A stretch of DNA of 64,000 bases, taken from Gracilariopsis chorda (lineage: Eukaryota > Rhodophyta > Florideophyceae > Gracilariales > Gracilariaceae). Within the stretch, counting starts at the first letter, position 1; the number at the start of each line of letters is the position of its first letter. Of this stretch, positions 22,488 through 33,937 are shown one piece after another. The stretch covers positions 62,001 through 126,000 of the forward strand of contig NBIV01000031.1 of NCBI GenBank assembly GCA_003194525.1, in the 5' to 3' direction. A model generated the notes under the pieces. It had not been told where the DNA came from. It made no database searches and saw only the letters and a program-made list of their open reading frames with translations. The translations under genes were made by a program, and so were the position numbers.

Positions 22488-24951
22488 CTACAACAAACCG
22501 ACGTCGGGTGGTACAAGTAACATTCTCCTGTTGTACAAAGCATCCGGACCAAATGGAACCGCTTTCCTATGCGCCAAATGACCCGCCAACCCTTCCAGCG
22601 ACTTTAGCTGCTCTAACCCTTTCCGTCTCTCCTTAACTGCCTGGAGGAGCTGCTCTGCAAGCTCACGTCCAGAGTCGTCCAAGATCAGCGTCGACAAGTG
22701 CGCATCGATCATGTGGCAAGTCCAAGCGATACACCCCTGTGTCCAGATTGCTCTTCGTCTCCGTTTGGTAAACCTGTCATTGTCAATCCAATTGCTCACT
22801 CCCCTGTAGCACTTTGCTGCATCGCCAGTAAACGCCACGTCCTTCATTCCACATTGAAGCCCTTTCAGGGGTTTTGCAAGCACTTGTAGATCTTCGCGAT
22901 CCGAGCTTGGTGACATCTCACCGAGAATGATCTTGAATCGGCGAAGGATCATTACAATGTCACTGAAGGGAAGTCTTCGAACTGATAGAATGCTTTGCTC
23001 CTTGTCGATGCTACACTCAAAGCACCTTTCTAACAGCCGCTGACAACGTAAACGTTTTCTAGTCTCGCTACTATGAGATTCGTGCGGTCGTGCAAGTCCA
23101 TTTGCTTTCATAACACCGTTTTCCTTCTTAGCACTAGTTTCCTCAAGTAAACGAACAACATGCCGAAGAACCCTTACGAAATCCAGTTGTGGTAAATCTC
23201 CCACAGTGCTTATCACTCCCTCCAACGCATGAGAATACTCCACCGATGCGAGAAGCGGGTCCACAATTGACTGCAAGCGGAATGGCATTCTGTCGTTCCC
23301 CATACCCCACGAGTCCGAAATGTCTGCCACTGCCAAAACTGCCTCATTTGATACAACACCGGTCCCGATCATGTCAATCAGAGGAACCAAAAACTTTGTA
23401 TCACCTGATTGAAGCTCGTACAGGCAACGAGCTACAGTTACGGCCGCAAGCCGTTCACTGGGAAGCTTCGACAGCCCCATGCTATTGTGCTCACGATTTC
23501 TGCCCCGTCGCGCGTGTGCTGGAGCGGTTCTTGTTTCTTCTCTTATAAGCGCCATTAGCGCTTCTGCTGTTGGAGTCGCTGACTTTGTAAGAAGATCTCG
23601 AATGAGATTATCCTCTCTCTCGTCTTCGCTTGAGATATGGGCTTCAAACATCTTCGCCGAATTGCTACTAGCATCCGCCGCAGCTTTGATTGGGACAATT
23701 GACAGTGGTTGGGAACGTAAAGGCGCTTTTTTCCATGGTCTGATGGATATCCTGCAAAAGGGCTGAGCATTCTTCCTTTCTTTTCATGGCCATTCCCAAG
23801 CTTACCCGCCCCGAACTTTTTTTTGGTGGGGTAATGACTTCTTGCACACCCTCTTCGGTTACAAAGAAGCGCCCCGAAGTTGATATTCCGCTGCTCCTCT
23901 TTCGGATTGCGCTGTCAGCCTGAACGTATTTGTGTAGGACAAGATATTCGCTGTCCCATATAGATACATATTTGCCGTACCCTACCGTGAAGAAGTTTTC
24001 TTCGACATTATCCACAAAACCGCTGTTTTCAAAATCTTCGTCACTCATCTCATCGGCATCCAAAGATGAATGCAAGGTAACCGCGTGTGCAAAGCACACT
24101 GATAATGGTGCTGCCTTTGGGTCTTGTTGGTATGGAAGGCTGAAAAAGTCCATTCCGGTCATTGCTGGAGAGTGAGAATCTGCTCTTTGCGCCTTGAAGA
24201 AACATACATATCCTCCTTGGAATAGAACACACAAGCAATGCCTCTTCAACGCAAAATCCATAACTTCCGTTCTCCTCCCATTTGAATGATTAGCTGGTAT
24301 CCTAGAGTCTTCAAAGAGCGATAGTGGAGACGAATGAAAGAGCTCAATCGATTCTAGTGTTTCCAATGAACCGAAACGCACCATACACAATTGATGATTT
24401 CCGTCCTTTTGTCCAATTAATGCCACTGAATCATCCCTGATCTGTGATACTTTTAGAACTCTGTCCAGCGATAAACTTAACGCTTTTTCAATTCGGATCG
24501 GAAGTTTATCGTTGTTCTCATCTATCAGCAGGATTTCCCCAGTTTGCGATATCGCTAGGAGGAAGCACTGATGTTGGGTCCGTTTCCTGTTATTCTTAAG
24601 TATCCATAAGCCGAGAATAGGAGAAACAAACACGTCTTTCACAGTTTTCCTTAATGTATACGAGCCTGACAGCTCCGAGCCGGAAAATACACAAACGGTG
24701 CCTGCATCCTTGGATGCCAAATAAACAAATCGGTCCCGGGACCCAACTTTAACAAATGCTCCAAACTTTTGTCCAGCAACTGCTTGGTCTGCAATGCTTA
24801 AACGATGCTTCTCCCATATTCCATTGGTTTGTTCAGCGTAGAATAGAGCCGTTCCCGAATTTTCTTCGCATATCATGGTAAGGATTCCATTTTTCTCTGT
24901 TACATCCAGTATAGCTGGTTGAGATAAAGACTTTCGAATCACCACATCCAT
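22488..24951 (-). CDS. NOL11/Utp8-like nucleolar protein, frameshifted
   Basis: Two successive frames make one protein of about 820 residues. The first (24951 down) is beta-rich like a WD/propeller domain and contains SGSYTLRKTVKDVFVSPILGLW, then an acidic loop and YGKYVSIWDSEYLVLHKY. The second is helical and ends with WTCHMIDAHLSTLILDDSGRELAEQLL, which resembles the C-terminus of NOL11, a t-UTP/UTP-A factor for pre-18S rRNA transcription and processing. The frames join in a six-A run on the minus strand (23727-23732); removing one base restores continuity. A 54-nt in-frame candidate intron (23805-23752, GTAAGC...TTTTGCAG) would not fix the frame. Family assignment is moderate because NOL11 diverges fast. 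Confidence 0.6.
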
Positions 24952-25674
24952 TCTTGATCATATGCAAGTCTTTCTCTTTTTTTGTGGTCAAGAAAACGAA
25001 TCGCATCCAAGCAAACCTGCGCTCAGAACAAAGAAGGTCTGGGGTATCGAGATATTCGGCTCCACACAGATAATCCCAAGGTCTCTCAGCATATAGGATA
25101 GGGGCTATATGGTGTGGGAGAAATGAAGTTCAACTGACGTAGTAGTTGCAGCTCAGCGTTGCTGGGGTTATTCTCGCCGCCGCCAAACTTTCCAAGCAGG
25201 TCAAACCCACACAGCTTCAGCTATGAAGGGGGTATGGACATCCATTCTGCTCTTGGACTTGATCCTGTCAAACCACTCCAAGTTGCCCAGGCTTCATAGC
25301 GGATCATAAGGCTACTCCGACAAGCGCTCCAGTAAATTCCCAACCAAATTTTCCAGCTCTTTGATTTTCTGTAAATTTTGGGAACTTCCCTTTTTCAGGT
25401 CACTTTGGTAGCCCAGAGCAGAAGATTTAAATATGAGAGTGATTGCATCGTTGGCTATCGGCTTCTGCCGCTGATCATCGTCCATCAACAGCAGGCACTG
25501 GAGCTGGGGCGACGGCGGCGGCACATTCCCTATATCCTGCCACTACAGCGGATATGCAATGTTCAAGCGTTCCGAGATGCGAAGTTCTCCCTTCACCCCG
25601 GATTAGAAGCCGGTAATCATCGGTACAATTGCTGTTCCGAATGATTTCAGCCTTCTTCGTTTGACAAAGACAGA
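24952..25674. other. Intergenic region, small unassigned frame
   Basis: A 57-codon minus-strand frame (25485-25312) ending in a helix KIKELENLVGNLLERLSE looks coil-forming, but has no neighbours or splice partners that I can support. Nothing else is seen. Confidence 0.3.
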
Positions 25675-26104
25675 AATGTGAAAGCCGCCAATTCACACAA
25701 CCCATCAGTGACCTGCTTCGTTGAGGGAGATGGTGTAGATGGACAATCCTGGGTTGCAAAATGCCTCACTGAAAAAGAGTGCGAAGTTTCTATTTGGATA
25801 TTATGCTCGAACAGTGTGCTTTCACATACGCCTCAGCCTCCGCCTCCCACTACGAGCATTAGGGAACTGAATGGATACTTGACCAGGTTCGATCTGATTT
25901 CAACTCGCTTTGCACCGCACTCCAAAGTAAGCAGTGCCACAATACTTGTGGCCGATAAAGTGTTTCACGTGGTGTGCGTGTCGCAGCAGTGTATGAGAAA
26001 CCCCGTCGTTTACACGACGGGACTGGAAACCATCGCGTTTTCATCTTTCAGAATGCCGATCCCGAACAACCATATGTGCAGAACGTGAAGCGCCGGAAGT
26101 ATTT
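25675..26104 (+). pseudogene. Degenerate coding remnant, family unknown
   Basis: Protein-like text is split between frames. One frame reads VTCFVEGDGVDGQSWVAKCL. A second, reached after a frame change near 25960, reads GNHRVFIFQNADPEQPYVQ and closes with KRRKYFKAFVED before a stop at about 26104. The composition looks coding but no complete open frame or intron solution was found. It could be an old transposon or host gene relic. Confidence 0.25.
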
Positions 26105-28079
26105 CAAGGCTTTCGTAGAAGACTGAGGTAAGTTCCATACAGTTACCTCCCCCTTTTCGCTGACATCCAGTGAGGATAACAACTCAGACCTGTACCGGAG
26201 TTGTGGCATCTGCTACCCTGTGGACCGATCTGCAATACTGATGGATGTTTGTGGTACGTACAAATGTACGTTGTACTTATCGCAATGAACTAACTCTGTG
26301 CGTACTCGTTGCTGCAGATTTTGTCTTATCTCATCCTTAGATTATGTTCGGTCTCTCGAACTAAAGCGTCAGCTCATGACTTTGAACATCGTCTAAGCGT
26401 ATTTGTGCTCCAATGGCTACGCCAGGTATGTAAGGTTAAAAACATTCCAATACGGATGTGTACAGCGCTGGCTGCAGTGGAAGACCACCACTTAAACACC
26501 AGCGTTTCCACCCCCGCGTTTCCATGCGAAGTACATTCGGTATTCCGCCTGTCGCGGTATGCTATCAACCTGTCCACTGGTGGAGAGAAAAGAATCACCT
26601 GTAGATGGTCTTGTTTGGGAAGTAGATGTGGCAAACATTGTCTCCCGAATTATTAGGTAAGAGCTCCCAATAAAAAAGACATGCCCGTCATACCAAACCC
26701 CCCTAGAGTCCCCTCTTTGGCGCAATGTTTCAATACAAGCCTTCGACGACCCGTTATGGTCGACGATCTGAGTCTGCGTTCGTGACTGCACAATAAAGAA
26801 CCGTAAAACTGAATGAAATGTTTCCGCAGTGTTCGTGTGCAAGTTCTTCTACTGGCAAAAAGCATTAGCCAATTGTTGTCGTTCTTTATGTGGTCCCTCT
26901 CTTGCATGTCCGAATTCATAGACTGTGAATGTAACAGCTAAGAGGTTGACCTCTTCGCAGTATATCTGCGTTCGAAGACTAGATCCGCTACGCAGTCAAT
27001 AGCAGATCCATTTCGGCTGCTATCTTTACGGATGCATGATAACAACTCACAAATAGCCTCGCTAAGGGAACACAGAGAGTTTGACTTCAAGCTGCACAAT
27101 GAAGCGAAAGATCTTACTTCCAGAAAGGAAGTATTTGATTACCCTTCCAGAGTATGGTCTGGAATTCAAACCATGTGAGGCTACCATGGTATGACGGCTG
27201 ACTGGGCAGAAGAAATGGCAACAAACACCGCAAGAACTGTGCTCAACGAGCGTTGCAGTTATATTTATTCCGCCTCCTTGTTCATCAACTGACTCCGGCG
27301 GCGTAACGATGTAAAGGGATCATGTCGCGTAGGCCTAAAGATTGTGAGGATAAATAACCCTTCCGTATCTACAACGGATATTTGTTCTCATACATGTGTG
27401 AATGAGGGAGCTGAGATCCAGGCCGGAATATGGGATGGGTGTGACGTTGCTGTCCCTGTGTTGTGTGTGGACTCCGCACTGTGGAGTGCATATTTGGCGT
27501 CGACGGATCTATAGCGCTCATCCCTTTCATGGAAGACGAAACGAAAACGGGTTCTGCCTTGTATGAAATAATTTGTTGTAATGCTGGGAATTATGGCCAA
27601 TGAAAAGGAAGCATTGGACCAAAAAAGGAAATTTCCTGACGTAAGTTTTCGGGAGAAAGGACAAGTCGCGCCAAATGTTCAAAGACTTCGACTGGCAATA
27701 CCCTTCGTACGGTTACTGCTAACTGCTCTTGGACTCGCTGGCCGGATCAATGGGTTCATCAAAGCCGGCTGAGCGAACAGTTGTTCTCAAAGGAGCTTAC
27801 TAAATCCCATTCCGAAACCTCACTATAAGTTGTTCGACTTCTTCAGCACCATCGTGTTCAACTTTTCTACGCAATTAATAGTTGTTCACAACTTCGTATT
27901 CAAACCCACCAAGTTCGTCACAGAGATAGGCGCGTTTCGAGGCCGGTTACGCTGTACGCGTTGAGAAACGCTCACTATCACTTGGGTTACGAGCGAAACA
28001 CTTTCCCGTAACCTTAGTCGATGTCGGGCGACTTCAGAACCTGCTTTTACTTCATACTTTCCTTTCCTTTCGCAGAGAA
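26105..28079. other. Intergenic region, no gene seen
   Basis: Only short overlapping frames occur. ACGTACA-AA-TGTACGT near 26256-26271 is a perfect inverted repeat. The last ~150 bases precede the TBL1-like start. No retroelement tail was found. Confidence 0.4.
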
Positions 28080-29795
28080 ATGTCTTCAAAACCTCTAACT
28101 CACACAACAGTGAGCTCAGATGAAATTAATTACCTGGTCTTCCGTTACTTGCAAGAGTCCGGTACGTTAAGTCATCCGTCGTTCGTAAATCATAATTGGC
28201 CATAAATACGCTCTCTGCTTGTTTTCCCCTTCTTGGTTCTTGCAGGCTACACGAAAGCTTCAAACAATCACTGACTCCGAATTGGGAACAACGCGCTGCG
28301 CTGATCCCCTACCGTATTCACAGGGTACGTTCATAGCGCTTTCGCTTTTGGGTACGAAAGTCAAGTGATCAAGACGAAGATTGATGGCTCTCAAATACCG
28401 CCAGGCGCGCTATTATCATTCGTTCAACGTGGCATAAACTTTGTCGAAATAGAGGAAAGCCTTATGGAAGAAAGCAAAGATGGAACGCACGCTATGGATG
28501 GCGTTACCTCTCTTCTTGATGTCCACAGATGTTTGTGCAATCAAGACTTCAAGACTTCCCGGCAGAACTTGAACGTCATCAACGGTACAAACGACCCACC
28601 ACTTATGGAAGTAGATGAGAAGGAACCGGGAACTAGCATGGACAAACCTAAAGAGAAAAAGAAATCGAACGTTGATGTACCTGATTCTGATGTGCTTACT
28701 CTTAGAGGGCACACCTCTGAGGTCTTTGTATGTGCTTGGAATCCTCGGACATCAGTACTGGCCACGGGCTCTGGGGACTCTACAGCCCGAATCTGGCCAA
28801 TACCTACAACGTTCCCTGCACCATCATCTGCATCCGCAGCTGCAGCAGCACAGCCACTGGTTTTGCCTCATACCACAGAAAGACCGAGGTCTACAACACT
28901 GACCAAACATAAATCCAATGACGTTACAACATTAGATTGGAACCCTACCGGAACGCTTCTTGCGACCGGCTCATACGATGGCGTTGCCAAAGTCTGGACT
29001 GAGACAGGGGATCTTAAGTTCAGTTTGGTTCATCACAGCGGGCCACTGTTTTCTTTGAAGTGGAACAAGAGAGGTAATTACATCCTCATTGGATCAGTCG
29101 ACAAAACCACTACAGTTTGGAACGGATTATCAGGGCAGCTTGTCCGTCAGTTTACTATGCATGAAGCACCATGTCTTGACGTTGATTGGAAAGACGATGT
29201 TACATTTGCATCGTGTTCTACAGACAAACTCATATACATGCATAACTTGGAATCCAACGTCCCGATTCGGGCTTATCGCGGCCATGAAGATGAAATTAAT
29301 TGCATCAGGTTTGATCCTTCTGGTATGCTTTTGGCTTCTTGCTCGGATGATTATACGGCGAAGATCTGGAGTACAAAGAGCAACAAGATGCTTTTCAATC
29401 TAGCAGAGCATACCAGAGAGGTTTACACCATGAAATGGTGCCCTAGTGCAAACCGAAGATTAGTCCTCGCAACCGCCTCTTTTGATGCGATGGTCAAGCT
29501 TTGGGATGTTAATTCGGGGCGGTGCATAAAGACTCTAACTGGGCACGCAGATCCAGTTTACTCTTTGGCGTATAGTCCTGATGGTCAATTCTTGGTGAGC
29601 GGTTCATTCGATAGAAGTTTTTGCATCTGGAGCGCAAAGGACGGCAGCTTAGTGAAGAGATTTGCAGGCGACGGAGGAATATTTGAAGTTGCATGGAATC
29701 CAGTTGGGGACAAGGTCGCTGCATGTTTTAGTAGCAATACAGTATGTGTGGTTGACTTGAGAAAAATGATGTCATCCACGGTAAAGGCATCTTAG
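28080..29795 (+). CDS. TBL1/HOS15-like LisH and WD40 corepressor subunit
   Basis: Exon 1 (28080-28161) and exon 2 (28324-29795) give 517 residues. The intron interrupts the LisH motif: SSDEINYLVFRYLQESG joins GYVHSAFAFGYESQVIK at a Gly codon, which fits TBL1 proteins exactly. Residues from about 148 form WD40 blades, starting LRGHTSEVFVCAWNP and including YRGHEDEINCIRFDP, LAEHTREVYTMKWCP and LTGHADPVYSLAYSP. TBL1, TBLR1, yeast Sif2 and plant HOS15 bind histone deacetylase complexes (SMRT/NCoR/HDAC3, Set3C) and tetramerise through LisH. The hydrophilic linker (about 85-145) is acidic and Lys-rich. An earlier AG (after TTCTTGCAG, near 28245) would give a premature stop. Confidence 0.92.
28162..28323 (+). 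other. Intron of the TBL1-like gene
   Basis: The 162-nt segment starts GTACGT and ends TTCACAG. Its removal restores the LisH motif in frame. It contains a second, unused acceptor-like TTCTTGCAG about 80 bases upstream of the real one. Confidence 0.85.
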
Positions 29796-30024
29796 CCCGC
29801 TTATCTTCCCAGAACCTGACTCTAAAGGACGAAAGGTTTGGAAAAGGCCTTAACGATCTTTCCAACAAGACGTCGCGTATGTGACGTTGGGCGTAGAGAA
29901 GAGCAAGGGTCATGCATTATCCGGAACACATGAAAGAGACTGGAGTCAGAAAGCTTTTCTCTCAACTTTCTATGCTTAAAGCATCAAACCTGTACAGTGA
30001 CCTCGTGTGTAACATATGCGCTTA

Positions 30025-31194
30025 CTATACCCGCGATTTAAGGGTAGTAACGAAAGGTCTTGCGGAATCAACTATAATTTCGACCATGCTTCTTACGGAG
30101 GCGAAGAGGGATGTTGGTAGCAGTTTGTACATTCCTCGGACAGGTGTGAGGAGCAAGGATGCCGTGACTGGCGGTGCAGCGCTAGTCCAAGTCGTTGCAA
30201 GTATTCCATTCACCACAATATTTCCATCCAGTGTCTGTGGATTGTGAAGGCCTTTTGCGAGCACTATTTGAATATCAACGATTCTGTCTTTGGTTCCAGA
30301 AGCAAGCGTAACCGTGTCACCGACAACAGCTGCAGCCGCCGTTTTTGTCTTGTCGTCGACAAACAGGTAATGCCCTTCAGAAAGCAAAAGGGTCTTGCCA
30401 GATCTCGTTGAGATCTTCACGAAAGTTGCTGCAACAGATTCATCCTTGTGGGTGAACATGAAAATATCGGAGTAGGTGCCGTCAGGGGAGCTCAAAACTC
30501 TATCTCCAACTTGGAGTTCTTTCATAGATACAATGCGACCATCTTCAGTACTCACAAAAGCATCGTTCGGGAAACATGATCCCGTGTTCTTGTCTCCTTG
30601 GTGGTCGTTCTTTTCTTTTTCTTCGTACGCTTCCTTCTGATCCTGTTCTTGTTTGTTTGACAGCTCCAGAGGGACATGCAATTTCTTTTGATACATGCAG
30701 AAATCGCTAAAGTGAGAGTAAGTGACATAAATGTATCCCGGATGGATTTTGATACCCAACTCTTCATCTTTCACAGTGGTGTCATGCATATTCGTAAAGA
30801 ACCAACTGATTGCACTCGCATTGAATGCCCACGGACCACAAACGCGGGGAGCACTTTCTACGCCAGCAAAAAAGAAGACATCTTTGTGAGACACATGAGA
30901 TGGGAGGGACAAACCCATTCTTAGTATGTCTGTTCCAGGCTCGACCCTTTTTCCTCCAGGTCCCGTACATTTTACACCTTCCACTTTCATTGAGCCAGCA
31001 GGAATGACACGGTTTTCACCAGAGACCTTTTCATAAGAGACAGTAAGTGGACATGCAGACGGACGACCTGCAGCGAGTTGGTAGTCTTGGAGAATAGTCG
31101 CCATTGAAAAGTCCGCCCCCTTGACCACGTGAAAAAGAACAACCAGAAAGACAAGAGTGAATTGAACGCCATGCTTTCTACCAAGCAACTTCAT
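30025..31194 (-). CDS. Secreted protein with Hedgehog-type Hint (Hog) module
   Basis: The 389-residue single-exon product begins with a clear signal peptide (FTLVFLVVLFHVVKG, residues 12-26). A novel Cys-containing N-terminal domain follows (about 27-175), then a charged linker rich in K, E, D and Q, then a Hint module from C207: GSCFPNDAFVSTEDGR, MKELQVGDRVLSS, LLLSEGHYLFVDD (His275), GLHNPQTLDGNIVVNGILATTWT. In Hedgehog the equivalent Gly-Cys-Phe is the autocatalytic cleavage point and a TxxH histidine assists; here Ser precedes the Cys and SEGH replaces TxxH. Red-algal and other protist Hog proteins are known, with unknown function. The N-terminal domain has no Hedge signalling sequence. 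It may self-cleave, releasing a secreted domain; this is inference. Confidence 0.85.
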   Translation of the reverse strand: MKLLGRKHGVQFTLVFLVVLFHVVKGADFSMATILQDYQLAAGRPSACPLTVSYEKVSGENRVIPAGSMKVEGVKCTGPGGKRVEPGTDILRMGLSLPSHVSHKDVFFFAGVESAPRVCGPWAFNASAISWFFTNMHDTTVKDEELGIKIHPGYIYVTYSHFSDFCMYQKKLHVPLELSNKQEQDQKEAYEEKEKNDHQGDKNTGSCFPNDAFVSTEDGRIVSMKELQVGDRVLSSPDGTYSDIFMFTHKDESVAATFVKISTRSGKTLLLSEGHYLFVDDKTKTAAAAVVGDTVTLASGTKDRIVDIQIVLAKGLHNPQTLDGNIVVNGILATTWTSAAPPVTASLLLTPVRGMYKLLPTSLFASVRSMVEIIVDSARPFVTTLKSRV

Positions 31195-32219
31195 ATTTCA
31201 CGCTCGACACTTCACGCGCGTTGCAGTTCGCAAGGAGCAAACAGGAGAACTGCGCACTTTCTCAAATGGCGTATGGCTTCTATGCTTCCAACTAGACTTG
31301 CTGCGTGGATTCAGTGTTGAAGTATAGCCAATATAAACGAACAAACTTTTCGCAAAAGGACGGATACGCTGTTAGGTTCAAGGGGCAAGACCGAAGTATG
31401 TATGGATGTTTATGGGCGCACGCTACAAATTCCGAAACCGTGAAAGGAGTTGTTGTATTGTCGCCGAAACAGAATGCTTATCAAAGAATTTCTCTCTCTG
31501 CAAGTATTCCAACTCTCTCTTCGGGCCGAAGTATGGCCAAAGTTCTGTCTAATGCACGTGTGTATATCACGTACATCACATCTGAATGATATGGGCCATG
31601 TTTCTTATTCCGAAAGCATGCTACGGCTTCCTTTTCTGCGAAGAAGCATTCTCTATGAGGTAGGCAGGTATTGCCTAGACCATTGAGTACATGCACGGCA
31701 ATAAGCGCCACCTATTCCTCTACGTGTAGAGGCGTTGTATTCAATGGGCATAAAACTCATGGGTTCTTCCTGCGAAGAAACTGGCACACTCACCATTACA
31801 AACATCAAGATCTTTCGAAATTTAGTATAAGATTGTTGGCACACATACTTTCAAGAGGATGAAACCGTCTGCACAAACCAGTATTGCTTGCTCTACTTTG
31901 GACCGTTTTTCTAGCACTGACGCTTCTCCGGCCCGACAGTCTTGTCCTTTGCTCGAGCATTTTCGAAGAACACCGTTTCAGTCAGCTGTCCGGCTGGTTT
32001 AAGTAGGATTGCTTCTACAAACAATAGAAAGAAGAACAAAGTCAAACCTAATCGCTACTTGGGAAAACTAGTTCCTTTTAGCAGACCTAATCGTTGATCC
32101 ATTTGGATATGTGTGATATGTCTCCTGTTACTACGTTCCGTAATGAGACGAGAGATTAAACAGGGCATAGAAAACTGTAGACCACTGCGTGCTATCGTGT
32201 CAGTTGACAACTCAAGCTA
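31195..32219. other. Intergenic region, no gene seen
   Basis: No domain-bearing frame is found between the Hint gene start and the retroelement fragments. The first few hundred bases are the upstream region of the Hint gene. Confidence 0.35.
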
Positions 32220-32378
32220 CGGGGAAAACTTACCTAGTTAGCTTGAGAGAAGGGGAAAGTCCGTCAAGGATATTATTGGACAATGGCCGCAGGGGTTTCT
32301 TGGTTCCTGCGAAAAGAGAGTATCTCTACCATTGCGTCGTAATCAGACGATAAGGGCCCACAATAAAGAAGAAGAAAC
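32220..32378 (+). mobile_element. LINE 3'-end remnant, copy C
   Basis: A decayed C-terminal peptide reads GKSVKDIIGQWPQGFLG, close to GKSVKEMIRQWPSKFLGF of the element at 48.0 kb. It is followed by the hairpin CGTC/GACG (32335-32349, loop GTAATCA), GGGCCCACAATAAA and a short GAA tail ending near 32378. A frameshift in the last codons and truncation show it is dead. Confidence 0.75.
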
Positions 32379-32794
32379 AACCAATCTCCCTAACTGAGAT
32401 GTGAATGTATTGTATCGTAAGCTGTGGGCTTAATGGATCCTATTTTGATGTCAAGGGAGAAATACGATATCCTTAGAGAAGAAATCCTGTTTCCCAAGAA
32501 CGGATGTGACAGAGACATTGACAAATCGAGTTGCCGGGCTTTTGAGGGGAGACTATCACTGAAGTTTTCGGAAATAGAAGCACGGCCCACAAACAACGAC
32601 AACATCATAGAAGTATTTCCACAAAAGTTTTATGCAAGTGCGCTTCATGTTGTCGTTTGGATGGCGGCAAACGAGTAGTTACTATTTGGACGCAACACGA
32701 GCTGGTACTTTTGTAATTGATGCTGTATCATTTCAAAGCTACCGCTTCAGTTGCACCTCTAACTGGCAATCCCCAATGGCACTTCGGTTGAGTC

Positions 32795-32945
32795 TTCCGG
32801 CCAGAGGAGCTGTCTCGCCATTTTAACCCTGGCTCGTCAGTGGCCGACATCATTTTTAGCCTTCATAAGAAGAGAAAAATTCTTCCAAGAAGTTCTACGG
32901 CTATTTCGTGATCAGGCATCGCGGACACACAAGAAGAGAAGAAGC
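32795..32945 (+). mobile_element. LINE 3'-end remnant, copy C2
   Basis: A reading ARQWPTSFLAFIRREKFF again matches the conserved C-terminal motif of the family. The downstream hairpin region is degenerate (TTTCGTGATCAGG) and the tail is AAGAAGAGAAGAAG. It lies about 420 bases after copy C in the same orientation. Confidence 0.6.
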
Positions 32946-33937
32946 CAGGCCTGAGTAATCTCAAAGAGTGACCTCCTTCACCACGAAGAGGGTAGATAGG
33001 ATCGAGACAGTCTAAGGAGACGCTTCTCCCTGAATGCAGGCAGGAGGCGATATGAGTCCGCGCGATTCAATAGAATCCTTCATGGAGCGAAGATTGGCCC
33101 TACCGGTCAAAACGGATATAGCTTGGGCACTGGGATTGGAAGACGGACCATTGTACATCAAACACCCCGCAACTCCGGGAGCTCCAGGGTTAGGGTATTT
33201 ACATTCCATTTTATGCTGAGAAGGATAGATCTTCGCGTTTGATGCACTAACTCTGCCATAGGGGCTCTTCGTGTTCGTGAAGAGAGAACGAGCCTCTGCC
33301 CACTACTGCTGCTCTTGTACGTGTTCATGTACCGCGCTAAGTTTTAAACTCGCAGTCTGACAGGGCCATGACAGCTTTGGCCCACCGAAGATTCTCCAGC
33401 TGCCTTGATATCGAGGTACAACAAGCTCTTACGAAGAAGTTGAACACGATCCTGGCTTTCGTACCGAAGAGAGCGAGAGAGACGTCCACCAAATAGGAAA
33501 CAAGGAACTTGCTGAGTGCAGATCGGATCGACCTGCAAATTTGCAGATAAAAGGGTTAGGGCTTACAAAAAAACGATTTTTATAAAACGGTTTCTGTTTT
33601 TGGCAATCAGCAACAAAGAGTGGAGCTTGCAGTTCAGCGTTGCTCATGCTCAGACGTTGGAGAGCGTGAACGAGGAGTATGCATCACGCCCCTGATGTTT
33701 GACAAGCGCTGGCATGCATGCTTCTTATGCTCGCAGTCTGTCTCAGGTCACGGGTATTGTGCCTAAACCTTTAGCTGTCAAGCCGTGACTTTTAAACTCT
33801 GAGAACTGACGTCTCGCCCATTCGCGAACGGACCGCAACAGTTCTGGAAGCTAAGAATCGTTTCGACCCTACTCAAAACGTCAGAAGACACACATATCTA
33901 ACTTTTCTTCATCTCGCTATAGAATAGACTTGGAAAG
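32946..33937. other. Intergenic region upstream of VPS13
   Basis: A 61-codon frame at 33034-33219 (MQAGGDMSPRDSIESF) reads naturally but has no recognisable relative. The rest shows no gene or repeat. The final stretch is the VPS13 leader. Confidence 0.35.

Noticed and set aside
23752-23805. 54-nt intron as the cause of the NOL11-like frame change
   Set aside because: Its length is a multiple of three, so removing it leaves the frame break in place.
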